NCBI GenBank assembly: GCA_963691885.1
Contig: OY829843.1
Location: 4,030,001 to 4,094,000, forward strand
DNA length: 64,000 nucleotides
Reading direction: 5' to 3'
Source: G963691885 sp963691885
GTDB taxonomy: Bacteria; Pseudomonadota; Alphaproteobacteria; UBA8366; Aestuariispiraceae
Position numbers and translations under genes: made by a program. Positions 1 through 8,252 of this stretch are shown here, piece by piece. Positions within the stretch are counted from its first letter, which is position 1; each line of letters starts with the position of its first letter. The notes beneath the pieces were generated by a model. The model was not told the DNA's origin. It saw only the letters and a list, made by a program, of their open reading frames with translations, and ran no database searches.

Positions 1-620
1 GACTGGGTCATGAATTTGATGCTATCGGTTTCTACCTCTCGGCCCATCCGCTTTCATCCTATGCCAAGACCTGTGCCCGGATCGGGGTGATGAATTATCG
101 CGATGTCACCTCGGGGCGGCTGCGGCAATCGCAGGTAAAGCTGGCCGGACTGGTTGGATCCCGCCGGATCACGACGACGTCACGCGGGTCTAAAATGGCT
201 TTCGTGCAGATGTCGGATGCCACCGGATCGTACGAAGTCACCATGTTTCAGGAGGTCCTCAATCACGCGCGCGACCTGCTGGATGCGGGGCAGCCACTCG
301 TCGTTACGGTTGACGTCCAAAGCCGGGGTGAGGGGGAAGATCCGCGCCTCACAGTCCTCGGCGTGCAATCGCTGGAGCAGGAGGCGGCCAATGCTGCCGA
401 CGGGATGGAGATTTATCTGAACACACCAGATGCGGTAACAGACCTCTCTAAACTATTGAACGCACATGGAAAACGCGGAAGAGGTCTGGTCAAATTGCAG
501 TTGCGGGACCGCCCCGAAGGCAATATCGAGATCGAGCTGTCCCAGACCTTCAACATTGATGGTCCATTGCGGCAGGCGGTCAAAGCCTTGCCGGGCATCC
601 TGGACGTTCAGGATCTATAG
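1..620 (+). CDS. dnaE: DNA polymerase III subunit alpha, C-terminal part (5' end outside window)
   Basis: This is the 3' end of the replicative polymerase gene; the reading frame is open from base 3 to the TAG at 618-620, so about 205 residues are present. The early residues include GFYLSAHPL, the hallmark of the region just before the OB-fold of bacterial DnaE. The OB-fold follows (LAGLV...SKMAFVQMSD...YEVTMF). The remaining ~80 residues match the C-terminal region that contacts the tau subunit and beta clamp in this family. The catalytic PHP and palm domains lie upstream of the window. An in-frame GTG/ATG at 87-90 is internal and not a start. The gene precedes rpsB, as in many alphaproteobacteria. 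Confidence 0.95.
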   Translation, partial: LGHEFDAIGFYLSAHPLSSYAKTCARIGVMNYRDVTSGRLRQSQVKLAGLVGSRRITTTSRGSKMAFVQMSDATGSYEVTMFQEVLNHARDLLDAGQPLVVTVDVQSRGEGEDPRLTVLGVQSLEQEAANAADGMEIYLNTPDAVTDLSKLLNAHGKRGRGLVKLQLRDRPEGNIEIELSQTFNIDGPLRQAVKALPGILDVQDL

Positions 621-645
621 GGAATTTAAAGCGCAATAGCCCTTG

Positions 646-694
646 AAACCCCGGAAAAGTGGGTTTATACCCCGCCTCACTTCACACACGGGGT
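646..694 (+). other. two small hairpins in the dnaE-rpsB spacer
   Basis: Two adjacent inverted repeats occur between dnaE and rpsB: AAACCC/GGGTTT (646-651 with 661-666) and ACCCCG/CGGGGT (669-674 with 689-694). Neither is followed by a T run, so they are not clear intrinsic terminators. They could be part of an rpsB 5' leader or simply end the dnaE message. The rest of the 176-base spacer shows only the strong rpsB ribosome binding site AAGGAGGG near 780. Confidence 0.4.
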
Positions 695-796
695 TCGGCG
701 TGCTGGCGGTCTTTGACCAAAGGGACTCCATCCGGTGCCTTACGAGGTCATCCAACCCCGTGGAGGACATAAACCGGAAAAAGGAGGGCAGCCACC

Positions 797-1642
797 ATGG
801 CGATGCCACAGTTTACTATGCGTCAGCTCCTGGAAGCAGGCGTTCATTTTGGTCACACAACCCGCCGTTGGAACCCGAAGATGCAGCCATACATCTTTGG
901 TGAGCGTAACGGTATTCATATCCTGGATCTCGAACAGTCGGTTCCGATGCTGTCGCAGGCACTGGAAGCCATCCGCGAAGTCGCTGCTGCTGGTGGACGT
1001 GTGCTGTTTGTCGGCACAAAGCGTCAGGCCCAGACTATCGTCAAGGAAAGCGCACTGAAATCGGGCCAGTATTTCGTCAACCATCGTTGGCTCGGCGGCA
1101 TGCTGACCAACTGGAAAACCATTTCCGGTTCGATCCGCCGTCTGAAAGAAATGGATGCCCGTCTGGCTGAAGAGACCAGCGGTCTGACAAAGAAAGAGCT
1201 GCTGCAGCTGACCCGCGAGCGCGACAAGCTGGAACTGTCTCTCGGTGGTATTCGCGAAATGGGTGCTGTTCCTGACATCATCTTCATCATCGATACCAAC
1301 AAAGAATCCATTGCCGTCAAGGAAGCCAACAACCTTGGTATTCCCGTCGCTGCGGTGATTGACAGCAACTCTGATCCGGCAGGGATCACCTATCCGATCC
1401 CCGGTAACGATGATGCCATGCGCGCGATCTCGCTCTACTGCGACCTCGTGACGGGTTCGATCCTGGATGGCCTTCAGGCCTCACTTGGTCAAGCTGGCGT
1501 TGATATTGGTGCCGCTGCAGAACCGGTTGCCGAAGAAATTCCGGCCGTCGTTGAAGAAGCACCTGCCGAGGAAGCACCGGCTGCAGAGGCTGCACCTGCT
1601 GAAGAAGCTGCACCTGCAGAAGAAGCAACACCGGCAAGCTAA
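797..1642 (+). CDS. rpsB: 30S ribosomal protein S2
   Basis: Ribosomal protein S2, 281 residues, bound late to the small subunit. The start MAMPQFTMRQLLEAGVHFGH carries the S2 signature (LLEAGVHFGH), and the body includes RWLGGMLTN and the PDIIFIIDTNKE segment. The last ~45 residues are a low-complexity Ala/Glu/Pro tail built of PAEEA-like repeats, which is longer than in E. coli (about 241 residues) but common in alphaproteobacteria. The ATG at 797 follows AAGGAGGG by a normal distance. It is first in an rpsB-tsf unit, with a GC-rich hairpin between the two genes that may set their ratio. Confidence 0.98.
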   Translation: MAMPQFTMRQLLEAGVHFGHTTRRWNPKMQPYIFGERNGIHILDLEQSVPMLSQALEAIREVAAAGGRVLFVGTKRQAQTIVKESALKSGQYFVNHRWLGGMLTNWKTISGSIRRLKEMDARLAEETSGLTKKELLQLTRERDKLELSLGGIREMGAVPDIIFIIDTNKESIAVKEANNLGIPVAAVIDSNSDPAGITYPIPGNDDAMRAISLYCDLVTGSILDGLQASLGQAGVDIGAAAEPVAEEIPAVVEEAPAEEAPAAEAAPAEEAAPAEEATPAS

Positions 1643-1650
1643 TAACGGTT

Positions 1651-1674
1651 CGGGCCGCCAGATGCGGCGGCCCG
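1651..1674 (+). terminator. rpsB-tsf intercistronic hairpin (attenuator-like)
   Basis: A perfect 9-bp GC-rich stem (CGGGCCGCC at 1651-1659, GGCGGCCCG at 1666-1674) with a 6-base loop is followed by TGCTTT. The T tract is weak, which fits partial termination or mRNA 3'-end protection between rpsB and tsf rather than full termination. Confidence 0.65.
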
Positions 1675-1815
1675 TGCTTTAACGCCCGACCCCGCATGAG
1701 ATGGTTCTCAAGAGGGCCGAGGCGATTGGTCGAATGATTGGAAACCCGGACACCTGCGGCTTTTGGCCTGGGGAGCGGGTTTACCCACAACACTGATGGA
1801 TGAAGAGGAATTGAG

Positions 1816-2742
1816 ATGGCTGCTATTACAGCTGCGCTTGTGAAAGAACTGCGCGACAAATCTGGCGCTGGTATGATGGACTGCAAGAAAGCCCTGGCTG
1901 AGGCCGATGGCGATATGGATGCAGCGCTTGACTGGTTGAGAACCAAGGGTCTTGCCGCCGCACAGAAGAAATTCGGCCGTGTTGCCGCTGATGGTCTGGT
2001 GGCTGTCGTTGCCGACGGCACAAAAGGTGCCGCCGTCGAAATCAATGCCGAGACAGATTTTGTGGCCCGCAACGAAGGTTTTCAGGAGTTTGTTTCTGAA
2101 GTTGCCGGCATCGTCATGAATGTTGGTGCTGCCGAAGCTGACGTGCTGGCTGCTGCCTATCCTGGGACGGAACGCAACGTCGCCGATCAGCTAACCCACA
2201 ACATCGCAACCATCGGCGAAAACATGAGCTTCCGCCGTGCCGATGTTCTCAGCGTCGAGAGTGGTCTGGTGTCGTCCTATGTCCACTCTGCCCTGGTCCC
2301 CGGCCTTGGCAAAATCGGTGTTCTGGTCGCCCTGGAGTCAACTGCACCAACAGCGTCACTCGAAGCGCTGGGCAAACAGCTGGCCATGCATATTGCCGCT
2401 GCCCGCCCGCAGTTCCTGAGTGTTGATGCCGTCGATCAGGCGTCTCTGGACCGTGAAAAAACGATCCTGACGGAACAGGCCCGCGAGTCCGGCAAGCCAG
2501 AAGAAATCATCGAAAAGATGGTGGTCGGTCGCCTGCGGAAGTACTATGAAGAAGTTGTTCTTCTTGAACAGATCTTCGTTATGGACAACGAAACGAAAAT
2601 CTCGAAAGTGGTTGAAGCTGCCGCAAAAGACGCTGGCGCACCGATCACTCTGAAAGGGTTTACACGTTTTGAACTCGGCGAAGGGATCGAAAAAGAAGAA
2701 TCCGATTTCGCTGCAGAAGTTGCCCAAGCCGTTCAGGGCTAA
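1816..2742 (+). CDS. tsf: translation elongation factor Ts
   Basis: EF-Ts, the guanine-nucleotide exchange factor for EF-Tu, 308 residues. The N-terminal UBA-like domain (VKELRDKSGAGMMDCKKAL) and the core motif TDFVARN near residue 78 that inserts into EF-Tu are present, followed by the dimerisation region. Full length for the family. ATG at 1816 follows a GAGGAA-type ribosome binding site (AGAGGAATTGAG). It sits downstream of rpsB across a 173-base spacer with an attenuator-like hairpin, and upstream of pyrH, the usual order. Confidence 0.98.
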   Translation: MAAITAALVKELRDKSGAGMMDCKKALAEADGDMDAALDWLRTKGLAAAQKKFGRVAADGLVAVVADGTKGAAVEINAETDFVARNEGFQEFVSEVAGIVMNVGAAEADVLAAAYPGTERNVADQLTHNIATIGENMSFRRADVLSVESGLVSSYVHSALVPGLGKIGVLVALESTAPTASLEALGKQLAMHIAAARPQFLSVDAVDQASLDREKTILTEQARESGKPEEIIEKMVVGRLRKYYEEVVLLEQIFVMDNETKISKVVEAAAKDAGAPITLKGFTRFELGEGIEKEESDFAAEVAQAVQG

Positions 2743-2758
2743 CAAAAAAAGAGCAACT

Positions 2759-2789
2759 GGCGGGGTTTTTCGGAAGGGAGAATCCCGCC
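2759..2789 (+). other. tsf-pyrH intercistronic inverted repeat
   Basis: GGCGGG (2759-2764) pairs with CCCGCC (2784-2789) across a ~19-base loop that contains CGGAAGGGAG. There is no T run after it, so it looks like an mRNA processing or stability hairpin more than a terminator. Confidence 0.4.
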
Positions 2790-2833
2790 ATTCTCTTATG
2801 TAGAATAGGAAAACCAAGAATCTCGGGGTAGCG

Positions 2834-3577
2834 ATGACAGGATCACAAGACGGCAAAACGACGGACACACCTCACTACGGGCGTGTTCTTCTTAAGATTT
2901 CCGGCGAAGCCTTGATGGGGCAAAGGGAATACGGTCTTGATCCAGATACTGTCACACGGGTGGCCCGCGAAGTTCAGGCTGCCATGGAAACGGGCGTTCA
3001 GGTCTGTCTCGTGATCGGCGGCGGAAATATCTTCAGGGGTGTTTCAGTGGCGGCGGCTGGAATGGAACGATCCACCGCTGATTATATGGGCATGCTGGCC
3101 ACCGTTATGAACGCACTTGGCATGCAGAGCGCCCTTGAGCGCCTCGGCGTTCAGACACGGGTGCTGTCCGCTATTCCCATGCAATCTGTCTGCGAACCCT
3201 ATATCCGACGGCGCGCGGTGCGTCATATGGAAAAGGGCCGGGTGGTGATTTTTGCGGCCGGAACAGGCAACCCGTTTTTCACGACCGATACCGCAGCGGC
3301 CCTTCGTGCATCTGAGATGGATTGCGATGCCATGCTGAAGGGCACAAAGGTCGATGGCGTTTATGACAGTGATCCGATGACCAACCCTGATGCCGAACGA
3401 TTTGATCAACTGAGCTATATGGATGTTCTGTCACGCGACCTGAAGGTGATGGACGCCTCTGCGATCACGCTCAGCCGCGACAATTCCATTCCGATCATCG
3501 TATTTTCGATCTCAGAGCCTGGCAGCTTTGCCAAAGTCTTGCAGAGGCAGGGGCGCTATACGATAGTTCAGGGCTAA
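2834..3577 (+). CDS. pyrH: uridylate kinase
   Basis: UMP kinase, 247 residues, converting UMP to UDP with ATP; a hexameric amino-acid-kinase-fold enzyme. Visible motifs are KISGEALMG (phosphate-binding start), VIGGGNIFRG, the GTGNPFFTTDTAAALRA nucleotide-binding loop, and LKGTKVDGVYDSDP. Length is typical. The ATG at 2834 follows GGGGTAGCG. It lies between tsf and frr, as in most proteobacteria. Confidence 0.98.
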   Translation: MTGSQDGKTTDTPHYGRVLLKISGEALMGQREYGLDPDTVTRVAREVQAAMETGVQVCLVIGGGNIFRGVSVAAAGMERSTADYMGMLATVMNALGMQSALERLGVQTRVLSAIPMQSVCEPYIRRRAVRHMEKGRVVIFAAGTGNPFFTTDTAAALRASEMDCDAMLKGTKVDGVYDSDPMTNPDAERFDQLSYMDVLSRDLKVMDASAITLSRDNSIPIIVFSISEPGSFAKVLQRQGRYTIVQG

Positions 3578-3619
3578 GTACCGCCAATCTCCCAAAGTTT
3601 GAATTAGAGGAAAGCAGGA

Positions 3620-4177
3620 ATGGCCGCTTTAGACATGAAAGATACCGAACGCCGCATGGATGGGGCACTGGACGTGCTGCGTCGCGAATTTGCTGGTCTA
3701 AGGACAGGTCGCGCGGCTCCCTCGCTGCTTGAAGACATCACAGTCTCTGCCTATGGCGGCACTGTCCCGTTGAAACAGGTAGCAGGCGTCAGCGCTCCCG
3801 AAGCGCGCATGTTGAGCGTTCAGGTCTGGGATATGAGCGTGGTGAAAGCGGTTGAGAAGGCGATTGTTGAATCCGGTCTGGGACTGAATCCCCAGGCTGA
3901 GGGAACCGTCATCCGTGTGCCGATCCCCGAATTGAATGCGGAACGTCGCGCAGAGCTGACCAAGGTTGCCGGAAAATACGCAGAGGCGGCAAAGGTATCT
4001 GTTCGCAATGTACGACGGGACAGTATGGAAGGGCTTAAACGGGCCGAAAAAGACGGTGAGATCAGTCAGGACGAAATGCACCGGGATTCTGACAAGATTC
4101 AAAAGGCGACAGATGCACGCGTCAAAACAATTGACGAAATTCTGGCACAAAAAGAACAAGAAATAATTCAAGTATAG
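3620..4177 (+). CDS. frr: ribosome recycling factor
   Basis: Ribosome recycling factor, 185 residues, which with EF-G splits post-termination ribosomes. The conserved RTGRA (residues ~29-33) in the first long helix, NPQAEGTVIRVPIPE, and the C-terminal helix with RRDS...KDGEISQDE are all present. The ATG at 3620 follows AGAGGAAAGCAGGA. Gene order pyrH-frr-uppS is standard. Confidence 0.98.
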   Translation: MAALDMKDTERRMDGALDVLRREFAGLRTGRAAPSLLEDITVSAYGGTVPLKQVAGVSAPEARMLSVQVWDMSVVKAVEKAIVESGLGLNPQAEGTVIRVPIPELNAERRAELTKVAGKYAEAAKVSVRNVRRDSMEGLKRAEKDGEISQDEMHRDSDKIQKATDARVKTIDEILAQKEQEIIQV

Positions 4178-4216
4178 ATCCTGTATTGTTTAATGACCTG
4201 AAAAGGGACGCCAGGA

Positions 4217-4954
4217 ATGAGTCACGGTCCGGAATCAGAAAAGGAACGAAATCCTAAACACGTTGCCATTATTATGGATGGCAATGGTCGCTGGGCAAAA
4301 GGCCGTGGTCTGCCTCGTGTCGAAGGGCATCGTCGCGGTGTGAACGCTGTTCGCCAGACCATCGAAGGAGCGGGTGAGTTAGGCATCGAGTATCTGACCC
4401 TTTTCAGTTTTTCCTCCGAAAATTGGCGGCGTCCGCTGGCTGAGGTTACAGAGCTGATGGGTCTTTTGCGTCGGTATCTCAAGTCAGAGATTGCCGATCT
4501 GCATGCCAAGAATGTTCGGTTTCGTGTGATCGGGGACCGGGCCCGTCTGGATAAGGATATTGTGCGCCTGATCGAAGAAGCAGAGCGTATGACCGAGGAA
4601 AATTCCGGTCTGACCCTGGTCTTGGCGCTGAGCTATGGTGGGCGGCAGGATATCGCGACCGCCGCGCAGAATATCGCCAAATCCGTTGCTTTGGGTCTCA
4701 TTAAACCGGACGCCATTGATGAAGAGTTTTTTTCAGCACATCTGGAAACAGCGGGCATACCGGACCCCGATCTTTTGATCCGCACCAGCGGTGAATACCG
4801 GATCAGTAATTTTCTGCTCTGGCAGTGCGCCTATAGTGAATATGTATTCAGCGATGTTTACTGGCCGGATTTCACCAAGGAAGATCTGGTCGCCGCGATA
4901 GAGACTTTTTCACAACGTGAGAGACGGTACGGCGCCACTGTCGCCAAAGGCTGA
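4217..4954 (+). CDS. uppS: undecaprenyl (polyprenyl) diphosphate synthase
   Basis: Cis-prenyltransferase making the C55 lipid carrier for peptidoglycan and LPS, 245 residues. Motifs: HVAIIMDGNGRWAK (catalytic Asp and diphosphate binding), RVEGHRRG, LFSFSSENWRRP, and the C-terminal DLLIRTSGEYRISNFLLWQ and SEYVFSDVYWPDF. The ATG at 4217 follows GGGACGCCAGGA. Its TGA is one base before the cdsA ATG, so the two are translationally linked. Confidence 0.98.
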   Translation: MSHGPESEKERNPKHVAIIMDGNGRWAKGRGLPRVEGHRRGVNAVRQTIEGAGELGIEYLTLFSFSSENWRRPLAEVTELMGLLRRYLKSEIADLHAKNVRFRVIGDRARLDKDIVRLIEEAERMTEENSGLTLVLALSYGGRQDIATAAQNIAKSVALGLIKPDAIDEEFFSAHLETAGIPDPDLLIRTSGEYRISNFLLWQCAYSEYVFSDVYWPDFTKEDLVAAIETFSQRERRYGATVAKG

Positions 4955-4955
4955 G

Positions 4956-5753
4956 ATGTTTAAAGATCTTGTGCTCCGCACCATCTCGGCAGCAGTCATG
5001 CTGCCGGTCGCGGCATTTATCATCTGGAAAGGCGGCTTGATCTTCAGCATCGCTGTTGTCGCCCTATCAGTTTTGGCGGCACGTGAAGCGGTCAGACTTG
5101 CCGAAGTCACCGCATCCTCCCACAGAATTGTTATGATGGTTGCCATCGTCACCCCGGTTGTGCTCGGGGCATTTGGCATGGAGGGTGTCGGTTTATTGGT
5201 GCTGATTGCTGCAACAATAGGCCTTGTGCTCGTCCGTAGTTTGCGCGTCGCGGAACTGCAATGGCGCGGCATCTTTGGGGTGATCTATCTCGGACTCGCC
5301 TTCCTTTGCGCTGAATGGCTGAGAAGTCGGGAAACCGGTTTGGTTAACTGGGAGTTCCTCTTGGTTGTGGTTGTTGCCAGCGATGTCGGTGCCTATATCA
5401 CCGGCCGGATGCTCGGTGGACCAAAACTCTGGCCGGCGGTCAGTCCGAAAAAAACCTGGTCCGGTTCGATTGGTGGGGTCTTTGCCGCGGTTATTGGGAT
5501 TTATTTCCTGGCTCAATATGAAGGTCTGGTCCTTTTGCCTGTCCTGATTGCCGCATTTGTCGTTTCTATCGCATCTCAGGGTGGCGATCTTCTGGAATCT
5601 TGGGCAAAAAGGAAGGCAGGCGTGAAGGATGCCGGGTCAATAATTCCGGGTCACGGGGGCCTGCTGGACCGACTGGATGGTTTCCTGGCAGCGGTCCCCG
5701 CATTCGCCGGTATTATACTGTTGGGGCAAGCGGTCGATTACGCTGTCGTATAG
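4956..5753 (+). CDS. cdsA: phosphatidate cytidylyltransferase
   Basis: CDP-diacylglycerol synthase, an integral inner-membrane enzyme at the entry of phospholipid synthesis, 265 residues. Several hydrophobic spans are visible, and the C-terminal part has SPKKTWSGSIGG and KDAGSIIPGHGGLLDRLDG, the CdsA signature (Gly-rich with Asp pair). I chose ATG 4956, one base after the uppS stop with AAGG upstream, over an in-frame GTG at 4917 inside uppS that would add 13 polar residues. Confidence 0.96.
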   Translation: MFKDLVLRTISAAVMLPVAAFIIWKGGLIFSIAVVALSVLAAREAVRLAEVTASSHRIVMMVAIVTPVVLGAFGMEGVGLLVLIAATIGLVLVRSLRVAELQWRGIFGVIYLGLAFLCAEWLRSRETGLVNWEFLLVVVVASDVGAYITGRMLGGPKLWPAVSPKKTWSGSIGGVFAAVIGIYFLAQYEGLVLLPVLIAAFVVSIASQGGDLLESWAKRKAGVKDAGSIIPGHGGLLDRLDGFLAAVPAFAGIILLGQAVDYAVV

Positions 5754-5815
5754 TAAGGGACTGGCCTTATAAATTCTGATAAACCGGCCAGGTTTTGGAA
5801 ACGGGGTTCATTGAC

Positions 5816-6997
5816 GTGGGAACGCAGCCAAAGAGAATATCGGTTCTGGGCGCCACTGGTTCTGTAGGGTCCAGCACACTGGATCTGGTTCGACGGAACC
5901 GCGATGAGTTTCAGATTGTTGCGCTAACCGCGCATGGGAACGCCGATGCCCTGGCAGATCTGGCACTGGAGTTTGACGCGGAGCTGGCCGTCATCGCCGA
6001 TGATGCCCATTTTGAAGTGTTGAGGGACCGCTTGGCTGGGTCCCCTGTTGCCGCCGCCGCTGGTGCAAGCGGTCTCCTGGAAGCAGGGGCTGCAGAGGCG
6101 GACTGGATCATGTCTGCGATTGTTGGCGCGGCAGGGCTTGCCCCGACCCTGAAAGCGATAGAGCAGGGCAGCACGATTGCCCTGGCCAACAAAGAGTCCC
6201 TGGTCTGCGCGGGCAAAGCGGTTATGGCAAAGGCTGAACGCTACAAGTCCCGTATTCTGCCCGTGGATTCAGAGCATAATGCCATTTTTCAGGTACTCGA
6301 CCGCGACGATAAGGCAGCGGTCGAAAATCTGGTTCTGACCGCATCCGGCGGTCCTTTCCGGTCTTGGGAAAAGGCCCGTATCGATGCGGCAACCCCGGCG
6401 GAAGCGGTTGCCCATCCGAACTGGGATATGGGGGCCAAAATCTCGGTTGATTCTGCTTCCATGATGAACAAAGGCCTGGAACTTATTGAAGCGCATCATC
6501 TTTTTGCACTTCCAGGGGATCAGATTGAAATTCTGGTTCACCCAGAATCGATCATCCATTCAATGGTTCAGTACAAAGATGGGTCATTACTCGCCCAATT
6601 GGGGCCACCTGATATGCGCGTGCCCATTGCCCACACGCTGGCCTGGCCTCACCGCATGGAAACACCGGTTGAACGACTGTCCCTTGCTGAGGTTGCGGCA
6701 TTGACCTTCTATTCGCCCGATCTGGGTCGTTTTCCGGCATTGCGTCTTGCACGTAACGCCTTGAATTCAGGCGGCAATGCACCACCTGTGTTAAACGCCG
6801 CGAATGAGGTGGCGGTTGCAGAATTCCTGGCCGGAAATATCGGTTTTTCCGATATAACGCGGGTGGTAGAGACCGTGCTGGAGTCCATCCCGTTGCATTC
6901 GGTTGACGGACTTGAAGAAGCCCTGTCTGCGGATCGTCAAGGCAGGGAGTATGCAAGCCGTGTGATTGCGGCGCTATTGGATGTTGTGCCTGTTTAA
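5816..6997 (+). CDS. dxr: 1-deoxy-D-xylulose 5-phosphate reductoisomerase
   Basis: Second enzyme of the MEP isoprenoid pathway, NADPH-dependent, about 393 residues. The N-terminal Rossmann motif is ISVLGATGSVG; ALANKESLVCAG, the metal-binding PVDSEHNAIFQ, LTASGGPFR, and the substrate-loop NMGAKISVDSASMMNKGLE-type segment follow (here WDMGAKISVDSA). No ATG lies before the Rossmann motif: the start is either GTG 5816 (GGGG nine bases upstream) or TTG 5795. I prefer GTG 5816 because the TTG has its purine run too close. Pathway partner ispDF is at 46577. Confidence 0.95.
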   Translation: MGTQPKRISVLGATGSVGSSTLDLVRRNRDEFQIVALTAHGNADALADLALEFDAELAVIADDAHFEVLRDRLAGSPVAAAAGASGLLEAGAAEADWIMSAIVGAAGLAPTLKAIEQGSTIALANKESLVCAGKAVMAKAERYKSRILPVDSEHNAIFQVLDRDDKAAVENLVLTASGGPFRSWEKARIDAATPAEAVAHPNWDMGAKISVDSASMMNKGLELIEAHHLFALPGDQIEILVHPESIIHSMVQYKDGSLLAQLGPPDMRVPIAHTLAWPHRMETPVERLSLAEVAALTFYSPDLGRFPALRLARNALNSGGNAPPVLNAANEVAVAEFLAGNIGFSDITRVVETVLESIPLHSVDGLEEALSADRQGREYASRVIAALLDVVPV

Positions 6998-7028
6998 CGG
7001 GGCTGTTTGTAGAGGAGTAAGGTTTAGA

Positions 7029-8132
7029 ATGGATTCCATTGTTGGTTCCGTGGGATACGGCAACTTTATCCTCGTTCTTTGCGTGTTGGTCTTCATCCAC
7101 GAGTTGGGCCATTACGCCGTCGCCCGCTATTGTGGGGTGCGGGTGGAAGTATTCTCCATCGGGTTTGGCCGCGAGATCTTCGGTTGGACTGACAAGTCTG
7201 GAACCCGTTGGAAATTCAGCCTGTTGCCTTTGGGCGGTTATGTAAAAATGTTCGGTGAACATTCTGCACCTACACTGGAAGACGGGTCTGCTCAGACGCT
7301 GACGCCCGAAGAACAAAGGGTTTCCTTCTCTCATAAAACATTGGGGCAGCGAGCAGCGGTGGTCGCTGCCGGACCGGCGGCCAATTTCCTGTTCGCGATT
7401 TTCGCGATGATGCTGATGTTCATGATCGTCGGAAAGCCGTCACCCGCTGATTTTACGGAAACAGGTATCGGGGGTGTAGTAGAAGGCAGTGCAGCCTCTG
7501 AGGGTGGCCTGCAGCCGGGCGACAAGATTGTCTCGGTGGATGGAACGCCCATTCTTGAATTTGGCGATCTGCAGGAAGCGGTAACCAACAGTGAAGGCAA
7601 ACTTCTGGCATTCAAAATTCAGCGGGGCACAGACAGTCTTGAACTGCCCATCGCGCCGACAATCGTGGCGACGGAAGAGGGTGAAGAGGTTTATCGTCTG
7701 GGCGTTCGGGCCCCAGGTGCTGTCTACACGACGATGGGGCCTGTAAACGCCTTGTTGGATGCCTCTACCGAGACTTGGCGGATAACGGTAGGAACTCTGG
7801 ACGCGGTTGGTGAAATGATCACTGGCGATCGTGGTACGGATGAGCTTGGCGGACCCGTTCGAATTGTCCAACTGTCCAATGAATTTGCCCAGAGTGGAAT
7901 TGTCGCCCTGGTCAGTTTCACGGTGTTGCTATCAATCAATCTAGGCCTTATCAATCTGTTCCCGGTTCCGATGCTCGATGGTGGACATCTGCTTTTTTAC
8001 GCGATCGAGGCGGTGAGGGGGAAACCGCTGGGCGAACGTGTTCAGGAATACGGTTTACGGTTTGGACTGGCTGTAATACTGGGCTTGATGGTGTTCGTAA
8101 CGGTTAATGATTTTGTACACCTTTGGCAGTAG
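7029..8132 (+). CDS. rseP: RIP metalloprotease RseP (site-2 protease)
   Basis: Inner-membrane zinc protease that cleaves anti-sigma factors and signal-peptide remnants, 367 residues. The first membrane span holds FIHELGHY, the HExxH zinc site; a PDZ domain (GLQPGDKIVSVDG, residues ~160-230) lies in the middle, and the last span region has NLFPVPMLDGGHL, supplying the third zinc ligand. ATG 7029 follows GAGGAGTAAGG; longer in-frame starts inside dxr are not supported. It lies directly before bamA. Confidence 0.97.
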   Translation: MDSIVGSVGYGNFILVLCVLVFIHELGHYAVARYCGVRVEVFSIGFGREIFGWTDKSGTRWKFSLLPLGGYVKMFGEHSAPTLEDGSAQTLTPEEQRVSFSHKTLGQRAAVVAAGPAANFLFAIFAMMLMFMIVGKPSPADFTETGIGGVVEGSAASEGGLQPGDKIVSVDGTPILEFGDLQEAVTNSEGKLLAFKIQRGTDSLELPIAPTIVATEEGEEVYRLGVRAPGAVYTTMGPVNALLDASTETWRITVGTLDAVGEMITGDRGTDELGGPVRIVQLSNEFAQSGIVALVSFTVLLSINLGLINLFPVPMLDGGHLLFYAIEAVRGKPLGERVQEYGLRFGLAVILGLMVFVTVNDFVHLWQ

Positions 8133-8252
8133 GACGATTTTACTGTTCTTAACGTGCAGAGTACTTGATCATTATTCATGAGTGTTAAGGGTTGCTTTAC
8201 GAAGCTGATGTTTAGTACTTGTAGTGTGTAAGTTTTGGTGGGAGTTGATTTT

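Noticed and set aside
2759..2800. SRP-like CGGAAGGGAG sequence between tsf and pyrH
   Set aside because: Only a short resemblance in a hairpin loop, without the flanking SRP helix; the space is too small for an SRP RNA gene.
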